NCBI GenBank assembly: GCA_021323655.1
Contig: JAJPKO010000034.1
Coordinates: forward strand, 1 to 64,000
Reading direction: 5' to 3'
DNA length: 64,000 nt
Origin: Acidobacteriaceae bacterium
Lineage (GTDB): Bacteria > Acidobacteriota > Terriglobia > Terriglobales > Acidobacteriaceae
A program made the position numbers and the translations under genes. Below the pieces are notes generated by a model that saw only the letters and a list, made by a program, of their open reading frames with translations, was not told the origin of the DNA and did no database searches. Shown piece after piece: positions 36,368 through 45,081 of the stretch (positions are counted from its first letter, which is position 1; each line of letters starts with the position of its first letter).

Positions 36368-37161
36368 CGGCTCCTTTGTGCAACCCGTTCCCGGGCTTGC
36401 TTCACTTCGTTCACGAGATACTCCGCCAATGTATTCAGGTAGAATTCGCCTCGCCTGGCATCCCCAGCTCGCTGGTCTCCTAAGACACCATTTGGCGAAA
36501 CCCGGTCGATCCCCTCTTGCATCACTTTCTCCACAATCGCGTCGAATGGGGCAACGTTGCCGGCCTCGGCCGAGTCCATTCGCACGAGATCTGGGCGGGC
36601 GGCGAGCATCATCGAGGTCTCGAACTCGCCGGCATGAGAGCCGGAGATCGAAAGCGGAATGCCCTTTTCAACAGGGATTCTGTTCCATGTGGTCGAAACA
36701 TATCCGGCCAGGTCTCGCAGACCGGTCACATAACAACCGGGCCACTTAAGTTCCAGTTGGGGAAGAATATCCTGAAGCACCGCATGGTTGCCGCCATGCG
36801 CAATCCAGAAATACACCATGCGAAAGCCCGTTCGCGCATGACTCTCAGCAATGTCGTGCAGCATTCCTGCCAACGTCGCTTTGGAAACCGAAACCGTCCC
36901 CGCAAATGCAGTATGTTCCTGTGAATATCCCAGAGTCACAACCGGGCCGACGAGCGTCTTTCCCAGAAGCCGTGCGGCACGGATGGCAGTCTGCAATCCA
37001 TGCTCGTTATCGACGAGCAACGGCAATGCCGGACCGTGCTGTTCAGTCGCTCCGAGCGGCACGATTACGTCATGCCAGCCCCCGACGATCAGCTCACGGA
37101 CTTGAAACGTGGTTAATTCGTCGAGAAGAAGCGAATGCTTCTCCCGCTCCGGTTCGATCAT
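36364..37161 (-). CDS. Creatininase-family metal-dependent amidohydrolase or isomerase
   Basis: 265 residues from the ATG at 37161, which overlaps the GH2 stop as ATGA. The metal motif is E40-x-H42 (GATEQHGPALPLLVD) with D51, and the second half gives AHGGNHAVLQ and GSHAGEFETSMML, where a metal ligand Glu is expected. These match creatininase/MftE/ArfB-fold enzymes. In sugar operons such proteins are recurrent but usually uncharacterised. Here the gene is embedded between a glycosidase and an oxidoreductase, suggesting hydrolysis or isomerisation of a sugar-derived intermediate. Confidence 0.85.
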   Translation of the reverse strand: MIEPEREKHSLLLDELTTFQVRELIVGGWHDVIVPLGATEQHGPALPLLVDNEHGLQTAIRAARLLGKTLVGPVVTLGYSQEHTAFAGTVSVSKATLAGMLHDIAESHARTGFRMVYFWIAHGGNHAVLQDILPQLELKWPGCYVTGLRDLAGYVSTTWNRIPVEKGIPLSISGSHAGEFETSMMLAARPDLVRMDSAEAGNVAPFDAIVEKVMQEGIDRVSPNGVLGDQRAGDARRGEFYLNTLAEYLVNEVKQARERVAQRSR

Positions 37162-39368
37162 GGTGCCACCGTCACTCTCCGGCGGCTCACTACGGGGCAC
37201 CATGACCTGTCACACGTCGCAGAAGCCTTCAACTCACTCGCGCCCTGGGTTGTGGGAATCGCCAAATCGAGCTCATATTTATGCTGGCCCAGAGCCGGCA
37301 CAACGAACGACGTTTCGGCGTGTGCTAGCTTGCCTCGATTGGTGCGCGATTCCAACGTAAGGGTCAGCTTGCCGGTCAAAGCCTCATTGGTGTCATTCGT
37401 CAGCATGATCGTGAACCTGTGCCGGCTGTCTGGCTGGAGTTTTGGCTGCCAGAAATCCAGGTTTACTCCTAGAGGCTTGAAAGCCTGCCCCATGTAATCC
37501 TCAAAATAGGGTTGAAACTCCAGGGTCTGCACATTCCTGAAGTTGTCGTCCGTAAAAGTATGCGGTCCGTCCGCATCCAGGTAGGCAAGATACATGACGG
37601 CAGCAAATTGCCGGGTTGCCCGCCAGTGTTCGGTCAATCCAGCCAGAAGATAGGCGTCCTGGAAGAATCTTTCATCAGATGTTGCATTTGGTCCCACGAG
37701 GTGGTCATAAATAGGCTTGGTGATTACGGTAGGCCGTCCATCGCGATGCAACCAGAGCCAGTCATACTCGTTGATGATGATCGCATGGCCGGGAAACTGC
37801 GCCTTATAGCCCGGTCTATTTTCGAGATCGGACATTTCAAACAACGGGTGGCTCTTTGGAGAAGTCCAATACTTTTGAAAGAAGTAGCCTTTGAATTTAT
37901 ACGGATGAATCTCGTATGGATCATTCGGTCCCTGCGGGCCGTTGTAGCCGTTCTCCCACGGCCGGTTCGATAAATCCATCTTTCGGACTACCGGAATCAC
38001 CTTGTTGCCGAGGAAGGGCCATCGCGTCTCGTTGGATGCATCCCACAGAACCACGCTGGGGTGGTTCCAGTTATCGCGAACAAACTCTTTGTACTCCGTC
38101 AATACCTCGTTTTTGTTCCACAGCTTGTGACGAAACGGTTCGCGGTCGTCCCACACCGGGTACTCATATTCCAGCAGAATTCCATCTTCATCGGCCACAT
38201 CGAGCCAGTGTTGCGGAGGAGGGCCGATGCAGAGACGAAATGCATTCCAGTGCATCTTCTTGGGAATCTCCACGAGGAACTTGTGGACCCATGCGTCGTC
38301 CCACGGCAATTGACCGGAGTTGGGATCTGTGAAAAAGCGGTGCAGCGTGATGCTGGCCCCGCGCCAGTAAATCACCTTGCCATTCAGGATGGCTTTGCTG
38401 CCTTCGAAGTGCAACTCACGCATCCCAAAGCGTGTCGTAATACTGTCGCTTTCACTCGAAGTATTGAGCACATAGAGGAACGGATTATCCGGAGACCAGA
38501 GTTTCTCGTTCGGTATCGATACGGTTTGGCGCACGAACTTGTGCTCTCCGGCAGCGAGAGACACCTGTTCGCTGACATCTTTGCCCACCATTGCGCCGCT
38601 CTTCCAAGCCTTCACTCTTTGAGTCAGGTTGATCGTACGTGCATGACCATAATTGGTGAGCTCAGTCTCGACCAGAATTTCTGATGACTGAATACGCGGC
38701 GCCACCTGGACACTGTCGATCACCAGGTCCCCGGAGAGGAGCACAGAGACGCTGTCATAGATGCCCGGAGTCCAGAATTCCTTTTCGCCATCCCCGCCCG
38801 TCATCACCCAGTCGGGAACCGCCCCGGGGTGGGCTCCGATGCGAATCAGAAGGCGGTTTTCTCCCGTCCAGTTGATCGCGCTTGTCAGGTCAAAATGACC
38901 TGCGGTGAAGCTGCCCATGTGTTCCCCTATCTTTTTGCCGTTCAACCACACAGCTGTCCCAAACTGGGCCTTATTGACCACCAGGCGTGCACGCTGCATC
39001 CGAACCGGGGTCGTGAAAGTCCGCATATACCAGAAATAATTGCGCTTCTGTACGGTGCTGCCAAGTCCTTCCACAAACTCAGAGGCCGGAACTACGTGGT
39101 AGAGTTTTGCAAACGTATAGCCCCACTCGTGGGTGTGGTATTCATCTACGTCCGGAAACCTGGGCACAGCGGAATGTGTCAGTCCGGGAACGGGTCCCGT
39201 GTGAGTGAACGAAATTGGAATTGCATCAGGTCCTGTGCTTTCCCCAATCGACCAGGTACCATCCAACGGTATGGTAATCCGCTGAGCATGAAGATCGACC
39301 GAGAATGTCATGGCGACCAGAAAGATGCAGACTGCTACCTGCCGAGCAGTACTCCTGAACGATCTCAT
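37158..39368 (-). CDS. Secreted glycoside hydrolase family 2 enzyme
   Basis: 736 residues from the ATG at 39368. It begins with a signal peptide (MRSFRSTAR, hydrophobic core, DLHAQ). The GH2 order is clear: sugar-binding domain (about 40-215), immunoglobulin-like domain (about 220-320), then a TIM barrel. The probable acid/base is E447 in WDASNETRW and the nucleophile E534 in IIINEYDW. A beta-sandwich end follows from about 640. Family members are beta-galactosidases, glucuronidases, mannosidases and others; specificity cannot be read. It heads the operon, so it probably releases the sugar used by the four downstream proteins. Confidence 0.9.
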   Translation of the reverse strand: MRSFRSTARQVAVCIFLVAMTFSVDLHAQRITIPLDGTWSIGESTGPDAIPISFTHTGPVPGLTHSAVPRFPDVDEYHTHEWGYTFAKLYHVVPASEFVEGLGSTVQKRNYFWYMRTFTTPVRMQRARLVVNKAQFGTAVWLNGKKIGEHMGSFTAGHFDLTSAINWTGENRLLIRIGAHPGAVPDWVMTGGDGEKEFWTPGIYDSVSVLLSGDLVIDSVQVAPRIQSSEILVETELTNYGHARTINLTQRVKAWKSGAMVGKDVSEQVSLAAGEHKFVRQTVSIPNEKLWSPDNPFLYVLNTSSESDSITTRFGMRELHFEGSKAILNGKVIYWRGASITLHRFFTDPNSGQLPWDDAWVHKFLVEIPKKMHWNAFRLCIGPPPQHWLDVADEDGILLEYEYPVWDDREPFRHKLWNKNEVLTEYKEFVRDNWNHPSVVLWDASNETRWPFLGNKVIPVVRKMDLSNRPWENGYNGPQGPNDPYEIHPYKFKGYFFQKYWTSPKSHPLFEMSDLENRPGYKAQFPGHAIIINEYDWLWLHRDGRPTVITKPIYDHLVGPNATSDERFFQDAYLLAGLTEHWRATRQFAAVMYLAYLDADGPHTFTDDNFRNVQTLEFQPYFEDYMGQAFKPLGVNLDFWQPKLQPDSRHRFTIMLTNDTNEALTGKLTLTLESRTNRGKLAHAETSFVVPALGQHKYELDLAIPTTQGASELKASATCDRSWCPVVSRRRVTVAP

Positions 39369-39440
39369 CGATTTCCACCCATCCCTTTGTTCTTGCGGAA
39401 AAACGCAAGGTTCCACGGTCCAATGGGGCCGAGACGAAAA

Positions 39441-39457
39441 GATTTATTAAGTAAATC
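39441..39457. promoter_or_regulatory. Palindrome upstream of the GH2 operon (candidate operator)
   Basis: GATTTATTAAGTAAATC is a 17-bp near-perfect palindrome with arms GATTTA/TAAATC. It lies 73 bp upstream of the GH2 start in an AT-rich stretch, a position suited to a repressor or activator site. No local regulator gene is present to match it. The function is inferred from position and symmetry only. Confidence 0.5.
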
Positions 39458-39771
39458 GCAAAACATCGTCCCCACGCTGCTGTGCGTTAGCTCTCTTGTT
39501 TGTCTGTGGTAGTTACCTGGCGCTTGCCTTAAACCAGCCCACTAACAAACAGGCACATTCCGCTTCCAACTGGTCAAGATGGCCTTTTTCTACCGGCTGT
39601 CACATTCCCCCCTCCATCTATTCATGCGTTCCGCGTGAAAACCTCCCCAACGGGAACCGTGCCCAACTTATAGGCAAGAGAACAGCGCCAGTCAAAGCAA
39701 TTTCCTAAAGTTCCAGTATGTTTGCAATGCGAACAGAGCGGCCGACGCCGGTAGCCGAACCTAACCGCAGT

Positions 39772-39802
39772 ATCTCTAGAGATCGACGGAAATCTCCGTC
39801 GA
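39772..39802. repeat. Two adjacent palindromes in a 490-bp gene-free stretch
   Basis: ATCTCTAGAGAT (39772-39783) is a perfect 12-bp palindrome. It is directly followed by the inverted repeat TCGACGGA-AATC-TCCGTCGA (39783-39802). They lie between the GH2 promoter and the broken integrase. They could be recombinase- or regulator-binding sites. Apart from these and the GH2 upstream palindrome, 39369-39859 shows no gene. Confidence 0.45.
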
Positions 39803-39859
39803 CTCTTATAGACCTCTCCGATCAAGATTGTTTACATTGCAATCGGCCTGACTGGAGTG

Positions 39860-40380
39860 TCAGGCAACTTTGTACCACAAGTTGGGGAACAGACTGGTAA
39901 TCTCACCCGCGTTCTGACCGACATCAGGAATCATCATTCTTACAACCTTGCTCTGTGCGGCTGGCCTATTCGAGGTCACAGCCTGCGTGTACACCTCAAG
40001 CGTGATTCTGCTGTTCGCGTGTCGTAGAAGCTCCTGTACAGTCTTCACATCTTCTCCGTTGGCCTTCAGCAGCATGCCGAAGGTGTGGCGGAAGGTGTGC
40101 AACCGATGTTCTTGTAGATGCCGTTCGCCCTGGCGACCGGCTTGATATACCGCTTCATCAGATTGTCCGGCCAGTAGGGTTGTTCACCCTTCATGGTCTC
40201 GCTGACAAAGATGTAGTCGTCGGTTGGATGAGCGCTCAGGCCTACACCAACGCCGCAGATCGTTTTTTGCGATGACGAATGCGAATCGGCCAAGTAGCCG
40301 ATGTGAGGCCAAATTCCCGCTCTTATGATTCTCGCCGTTCGCTTCTTCCTGGTGAAATGGAGCATTCGGGAACGAATGGT
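39860..40380 (-). pseudogene. Tyrosine recombinase (phage-type integrase), frameshifted C-terminal half
   Basis: On the minus strand two frames together spell the catalytic half of a tyrosine recombinase. The first (about 40365-40090) contains FVSETMKGEQPYWPDNLMKR and ends RANGIYKNIG. The second (40102-39860) continues HTFRHTFGMLLKANGEDVKT, then VQELLRHANSRITLEVYTQA. The HxxR box and the nucleophile Tyr are intact in the second piece, but a frameshift near 40095 separates them and the N-terminal DNA-binding part is absent. This is a decayed integrase at the distal end of the operon that begins next to tRNA-Asp. Confidence 0.88.
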
Positions 40381-40418
40381 GGGATCGAAGCAACGTGTAC
40401 TTCGATGACGAGGATGGG

Positions 40419-42608
40419 ATGAAAACCGAAATTAAACACATTCGCAGGGCGACGATTCTTCAATTCAGGAATACATCGCACAACCTATTTATTGTTTTCC
40501 TATTTGTCGCAACTCTGTTCAGCCGAAGCAGTATGGCAATAGCGCAGTCTGCATCTCCAGACGGCACGGTCATACCCTCCGCATCAGAAATCATAGATAC
40601 ACAAGGTAATGTGTGGACACTTTCGCAAGGAGCGGTTTTGAAGAACAACGCATACGCAGGCTATACGGCAAATGTTGTGAAGCTTGCCTATGTTAACGGG
40701 ATGATTTATCACGAAAATAGCCAAGGCTCATGGTACTGCTTCACCGGTACCGGAACAACGCAATGGGCCGAGTCGACGTACTCTCCCTTTCCCATCTCGC
40801 CGAATGGAATGACTATCCCTGCAAATGCATATATAACCGACTCGCAAGGTAATGTATGGACACTTACGTCTCAGACAGTGTTAGAGAATAGTGTCCCAGC
40901 AGGCTATACAGCGAATGTCATGCTGGTGGCGGTCGTTGGCGGAACAATCTATCAGGAAAACACACAAAACCAATGGTTCTTTTGGAATGGATCAGGATGG
41001 ACAGGAGCGACCAATCCCCTTGCCGCATCAGCCAGTGGTGCCACGATTCCCTCAGCCCCCTACCTGATCGATACGCAAGGAAGCTTGTGGACTCTGTCGG
41101 CCCAGCAGACCGTTCTAAGAAACGGGACCGAGGCTGGCTATACCGCGAACGCGATTCAAATGTCCTATGTCAACGGAATGATCTATCACAAAAATGCTCA
41201 GAATCAGTGGTTCGGATGGAACGGGAATGGTTGGACCTATACCGGGACGAATCCACGCCCCGCGACGGTCTATTGGGGGGCAGACGGCCACCGCGATAAG
41301 GCGGATCAAACCGGCCAGGACAACCCCTACCAGGATGTTCCATTGAGCCAGCAGATCGCGGACCTCAAGAACATCTTCGGCAATACGCCCAACACGATCT
41401 TCTACAGAGCATGGGATAGCATCATTGGACATGAAAGTGACGTAACTGAATTGCAGGCTGCGGGAATTATCCCCATTATCTCGATGATCACATATCCAGA
41501 TTGGTACAGCTTCTCCAGTGAGTCGGACGCTTATAATTGGGCGTACTCACAGGCCACAGAAGCAGTCAAGGCCGCGCCGACTGCGACGTACTGGATAGTT
41601 GGAAATGAATGGACGGATCAGCCGCCCATCAGCGGCGAGATCACAACAACGGCTGGCTCAGTTGCATCAGATTGGACGAATTTGAAGTCTTATCCCTTAT
41701 ACCGCGGTGCGGCTGCAGGAGCAATCGCAGCAATTCGGGATAATATTCCGAACGCGCAAATCATTGGAGGAGCAAGCACGGATTTTTACCGTGCGGGATT
41801 TGCCGATGCGCTGGCGAAGGATCTAGAGAACTATGGAGGGCGCAATTTAACGTGGGACTACACGAGTCTTCATTGGTACGTGGACGTGGCATCCGTGCAT
41901 CCTAACGGCTCCGATGGAGGCAATTTGGGAATGCCGGACGACTACTATAACAACTACGACGCTTACACTCTTCTTAATCCAACTGGAAAGCCTCTGTTCG
42001 TAGATGAACTTGGTTCGAGCGACGGGGGCATTACATTTAACGACGCGGCTGCCGGAAATGCGATTACTGGGTTGATGCAGAATTTTCTGGCCAATGCAGT
42101 TCCATCCTCTTCAGCGCAAGGCATTGTGGGAGGGACGATTTATCAACTCTATCAGTATGCGCCGAGTCAGCAGTCATTTCTTTACTACCATGTTCCCGGA
42201 GAATCGACCACAACACTTGCTCCGCAGGGTGCAGCGGTGAAGAACTGGGCCAGCGCCAATGCAAATCCAAGCACGAATAGTGGTCCGGAATTCTCTCTGT
42301 CGGGTAGCGATTTTTCGGTGGGAGCGCCGGGACAAGCCACAATCACAGTTACAGTGACTCCATTGAATGGATTCACAGGGCAGGTTGGAATTGCCTGTAG
42401 TGCACAGAGTGTTCCGTGGGCAGGCGGTCCCGGAACGCCGACTTGCACTGTATCTTCCGTGCCTCCGATCACCGGGGATTTTCCGGTGTCGGCGACTGTG
42501 ACTGTAGTCACGAGTTCTTCGACCCAACAGGGAGGATGGGTGCTAACGATAACTGGTACTGGAGGCGGTGCCAGCACTGATACCAATCTTAACTTTTCGG
42601 TGAACTAA
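40419..42608 (+). CDS. Secreted clan-A-like glycosidase with three N-terminal repeats
   Basis: 729 residues from the ATG at 40419. A signal peptide ends near SMAIAQ (about 43). Three repeats of about 78 residues follow, each with the pattern TIPSA, DxQGNVWTL, VLxN, AGYTAN, VNGxIYxEN, QNQWFxW. The catalytic domain starts at YWGADGHRD; E397 in VGNEW and E530 in FVDELGSS fit the acid/base and nucleophile of a GH-A barrel. An Ig-like domain of about 105 residues ends the protein. The exact GH family is not identified. A paralogue without the repeats lies at 58446-60023. The repeats are probably a carbohydrate- or surface-binding module. Confidence 0.8.
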   Translation: MKTEIKHIRRATILQFRNTSHNLFIVFLFVATLFSRSSMAIAQSASPDGTVIPSASEIIDTQGNVWTLSQGAVLKNNAYAGYTANVVKLAYVNGMIYHENSQGSWYCFTGTGTTQWAESTYSPFPISPNGMTIPANAYITDSQGNVWTLTSQTVLENSVPAGYTANVMLVAVVGGTIYQENTQNQWFFWNGSGWTGATNPLAASASGATIPSAPYLIDTQGSLWTLSAQQTVLRNGTEAGYTANAIQMSYVNGMIYHKNAQNQWFGWNGNGWTYTGTNPRPATVYWGADGHRDKADQTGQDNPYQDVPLSQQIADLKNIFGNTPNTIFYRAWDSIIGHESDVTELQAAGIIPIISMITYPDWYSFSSESDAYNWAYSQATEAVKAAPTATYWIVGNEWTDQPPISGEITTTAGSVASDWTNLKSYPLYRGAAAGAIAAIRDNIPNAQIIGGASTDFYRAGFADALAKDLENYGGRNLTWDYTSLHWYVDVASVHPNGSDGGNLGMPDDYYNNYDAYTLLNPTGKPLFVDELGSSDGGITFNDAAAGNAITGLMQNFLANAVPSSSAQGIVGGTIYQLYQYAPSQQSFLYYHVPGESTTTLAPQGAAVKNWASANANPSTNSGPEFSLSGSDFSVGAPGQATITVTVTPLNGFTGQVGIACSAQSVPWAGGPGTPTCTVSSVPPITGDFPVSATVTVVTSSSTQQGGWVLTITGTGGGASTDTNLNFSVN
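41328..41612 (+). repeat. 285-bp tract nearly identical to 59484-59768 (inverted)
   Basis: Within the catalytic domain, this tract matches the reverse complement of 59484-59768 with about 11 substitutions and no gaps in 285 bases (about 96 %). Outside it the two genes drop to roughly 70 % or less. It runs from the YQDVPLSQQ codons to the VGNEW catalytic codons. Confidence 0.9.
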
Positions 42609-42625
42609 AGCATGCACTGAATGAA

Positions 42626-42656
42626 GCAGCGGCCAGCCATCCGGACCGGCCGCTGC
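42626..42656 (+). terminator. GC-rich hairpin after the glycosidase gene
   Basis: The 9-bp arms GCAGCGGCC (42626-42634) and GGCCGCTGC (42648-42656) enclose a 13-base loop, starting 17 bp after the stop at 42608. There is no T-run, so it may be a Rho-assisted terminator or mRNA end structure. Confidence 0.5.
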
Positions 42657-42900
42657 CATCTCGAAACGAGTGTGGGAGGATTATTTGCGGGGCATTGGTG
42701 GCATCTGAAGCGCATTTACGAAGCGGAAAAGATTTATCTGACCACTTCCCATAGTTGCCCTCCAAAATCTTTGGAACTCGCCAATGATTCGGTTATTTCA
42801 GCATCCGCCGTGTGGCCGATGCGTGGTTTATGTTGTGCATCGCCACAATATACGCTGGCCACAACGTTTGCGGCCAGAATAGTTTTGTGAGGGTACATCG

Positions 42901-43830
42901 TTGTCACGTTCCTGTGCAGGTTGGATGATCTGTCTTTTTGTCGCAGTTTTCTGCCCAAGCCATACCGCGGTACTCGGCCAGTCGCGTCCGCAACAAGGTT
43001 TTCAGTTTGCAGGTGTATCAGAGCGCGAAGCAAAACCGACTGCGCAGTCAAGTTCAAACGGAACAGGAAGAAGCATCGAACTCCGTGCAAGGGTTCTCCT
43101 CGAACGGGCCTTAACGGAGCCGAAGAAACAAATCGCTATCAGCGCATTGCGGTTGAGAAATCGCGCTTGTACATTCCGTTGTTGCTCGGCTCGGACATCA
43201 TTCACGGCGATCGCACCATTTTCCCTGTTGGGAAGCTGCCAGTTTCTTTTCCCCGTTCCGTGGGGCAGGAGCCGCTAAGCTACATGCAGTTTCCTACTGG
43301 CCGTCCGTGGACAAATGTGGATCTGTCACATCCTCCTGCAACTGGCCGGGAAAAGGATGTTTCGCGTTACATCGATGAGGACAATGCCCCTCTGTTTCCA
43401 TTCGGTTGGGGGCTTAGTTATTCTAAATTTTCGTTTCGAGACCCAGTTGTAAGCAGGTCGATAGTATCGCTCAGCGAACTTGTGTCGGATTCTTCAACAA
43501 CGCAGCAACCACAGCAGGCTGGCGTGGATGTTCACAACGATGGATCAATGGAGGCAATCGAGACGGTTCAGTTGTATATTGGCAAACGCTCGAGCAGTGT
43601 GGAGCAACCCATGGCGAGTTGAAGGGATTTGCGCGTGTGAAGCTGGCGCCCGGCGAAACACGGCGCGTGGAGCTACCATTAGGTTTCGAGCAACTGTCCT
43701 TCATCAATGCCAAACAGGAGCGAGTCGTGGAACCGACCGTAGTCGATGTATGGGTTGGCGAGAATTCCTGGCGAAGCAGCATACGTCGTTCACGATCACT
43801 CCCTAGTAGGGAAGAACCTCTGCGCAGATT
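42901..43830 (+). pseudogene. GH3 beta-glucosidase pseudogene with large internal deletion
   Basis: A TTG at 42901 opens a signal peptide (SRSCAGWMICLFVAVF ... VLGQ). After a frame change near 43080-43120, the typical GH3 N-terminal block appears (GAEETNRYQRIAVEKSRLYI, PLLLGSDIIHGDRTIFP). At about 43225 it jumps directly to the C-terminal region (VGKLPVSFPRSVGQEP, FPFGWGLSYSKFSF). That omits roughly 450 residues including the catalytic Asp. A second frame change near 43615 leads to the FnIII-like end (LKGFARVKLAPGETRRVELP, about 43619-43790). No functional enzyme can be made. Confidence 0.88.
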
Positions 43831-43932
43831 ACTGAATTGACGATGCGAAGCACTCCCGAGCGCCCGCGCTTCTGCCCCCTTCCATTCGAATGCCTCTGGC
43901 CTTCATTGGAAACCTGCGAAAGGAAAGGTTGA

Positions 43933-44925
43933 ATGTATCAACCGGAGATCTACGGAATTGTACTGTCGTTCATGATCATCAGCATGTTCTGTTGGGGGTC
44001 CTGGGCAAACACTCTTAAGCTTTGTCCCAAATTCAGGTTTCAACTCTACTATTGGGACTACGTGATTGGCCTTCTGCTCGGGGCCTGCATCTGGGGCTTG
44101 ACTCTCGGCAGCTTCGGCAGCACCGGACAGCGATTTCTGGTCGATATCGCTTCAGCCAGTTCTCGCACCTTCCTGCTTGCCTTCATGGGTGGCGTGGTCT
44201 TCAATGTGGCCAATCTCCTTCTTGTAGCTGCCATTGACATTGCGGGCCTGGCCGTCGCTTTTCCCATCGGCATCGGGCTGGCTCTCGTCGTTGGCGCTGT
44301 GAGCAGCTATTTGATCACGCCCAAGGGAAATCCTCTTCTTCTCTTTGGCGGCATCGCTCTTGTGGTGGCCGCAATTGCCTTCGACGCCATAGCCTATCGC
44401 ATCCGCGAAGCAAACAAGGCAGCCATGAGCCGCCGCGGAATCGTGATCAGCCTGATTGCTGGTGTTCTGATGGGATGCTTCTATCCCTGCGTCTCCGCGG
44501 CCATGACTGGCGCAGATCCCGTTGGTCCTTATGCGGCTGTCTTGTTTTTAGCCCTTGGCGTTCTGGTCTGCGCCATTCCGTTTAACTGGCTGTTGATGCG
44601 CAAGCCGCTCGATGGCGGCCGCGCCACTTCGATAGGCGAGTACTTTCAGGCCCCCGTCTCTTTCCATTTCTGGGGAGTGCTGGGCGGAGCCATCTGGTGC
44701 ACAGGAACCGTTTTGAACTTTGTCTCCTCCCAAGCCCATATCGTTGGCCCCGCCGTCTCCTATTCCATTGGGCAGGGCGCGACCATGATCTCGGCTTGCT
44801 GGGGGGTCTTTGTGTGGCGCGAGTTCGCCACTGCTCCTTCTCCATCCAGGATCTTTTTGGCATGGATGTTTGTTCTGTTCCTGAGTGGTCTCACGGCAGT
44901 TGCTGTGGCTCCGCTCTTTTCCTGA
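43933..44925 (+). CDS. GRP-type sugar permease (RbsU/GlcU-like, DMT superfamily)
   Basis: 330 residues with about ten hydrophobic helices. The N-terminal FCWGSWANTLKL and later YSIGQGATMISACWGVFVWREF segments resemble the glucose/ribose uptake (GRP) permeases of the drug/metabolite transporter superfamily. An AAAGGAAAGG ribosome site lies 5 bp before the ATG. It stands in front of ribokinase on the same strand, so a ribose- or ribonucleoside-derived substrate is likely, although related permeases carry other sugars. Confidence 0.82.
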   Translation: MYQPEIYGIVLSFMIISMFCWGSWANTLKLCPKFRFQLYYWDYVIGLLLGACIWGLTLGSFGSTGQRFLVDIASASSRTFLLAFMGGVVFNVANLLLVAAIDIAGLAVAFPIGIGLALVVGAVSSYLITPKGNPLLLFGGIALVVAAIAFDAIAYRIREANKAAMSRRGIVISLIAGVLMGCFYPCVSAAMTGADPVGPYAAVLFLALGVLVCAIPFNWLLMRKPLDGGRATSIGEYFQAPVSFHFWGVLGGAIWCTGTVLNFVSSQAHIVGPAVSYSIGQGATMISACWGVFVWREFATAPSPSRIFLAWMFVLFLSGLTAVAVAPLFS

Positions 44926-45081
44926 GCTCCTGAATGGTCGCGATAGCAGGCCACTGCGGCTCAGTTGGTGCTCGTCTGAAGCAGCGCTAATTCCGCCCGC
45001 AGTGCACGATATCGAAAACGCCCAATCAGGAACAATGCTCAGTTTTTATCGGTTTAATGTTCGTGATACAGGAGAGACAAA

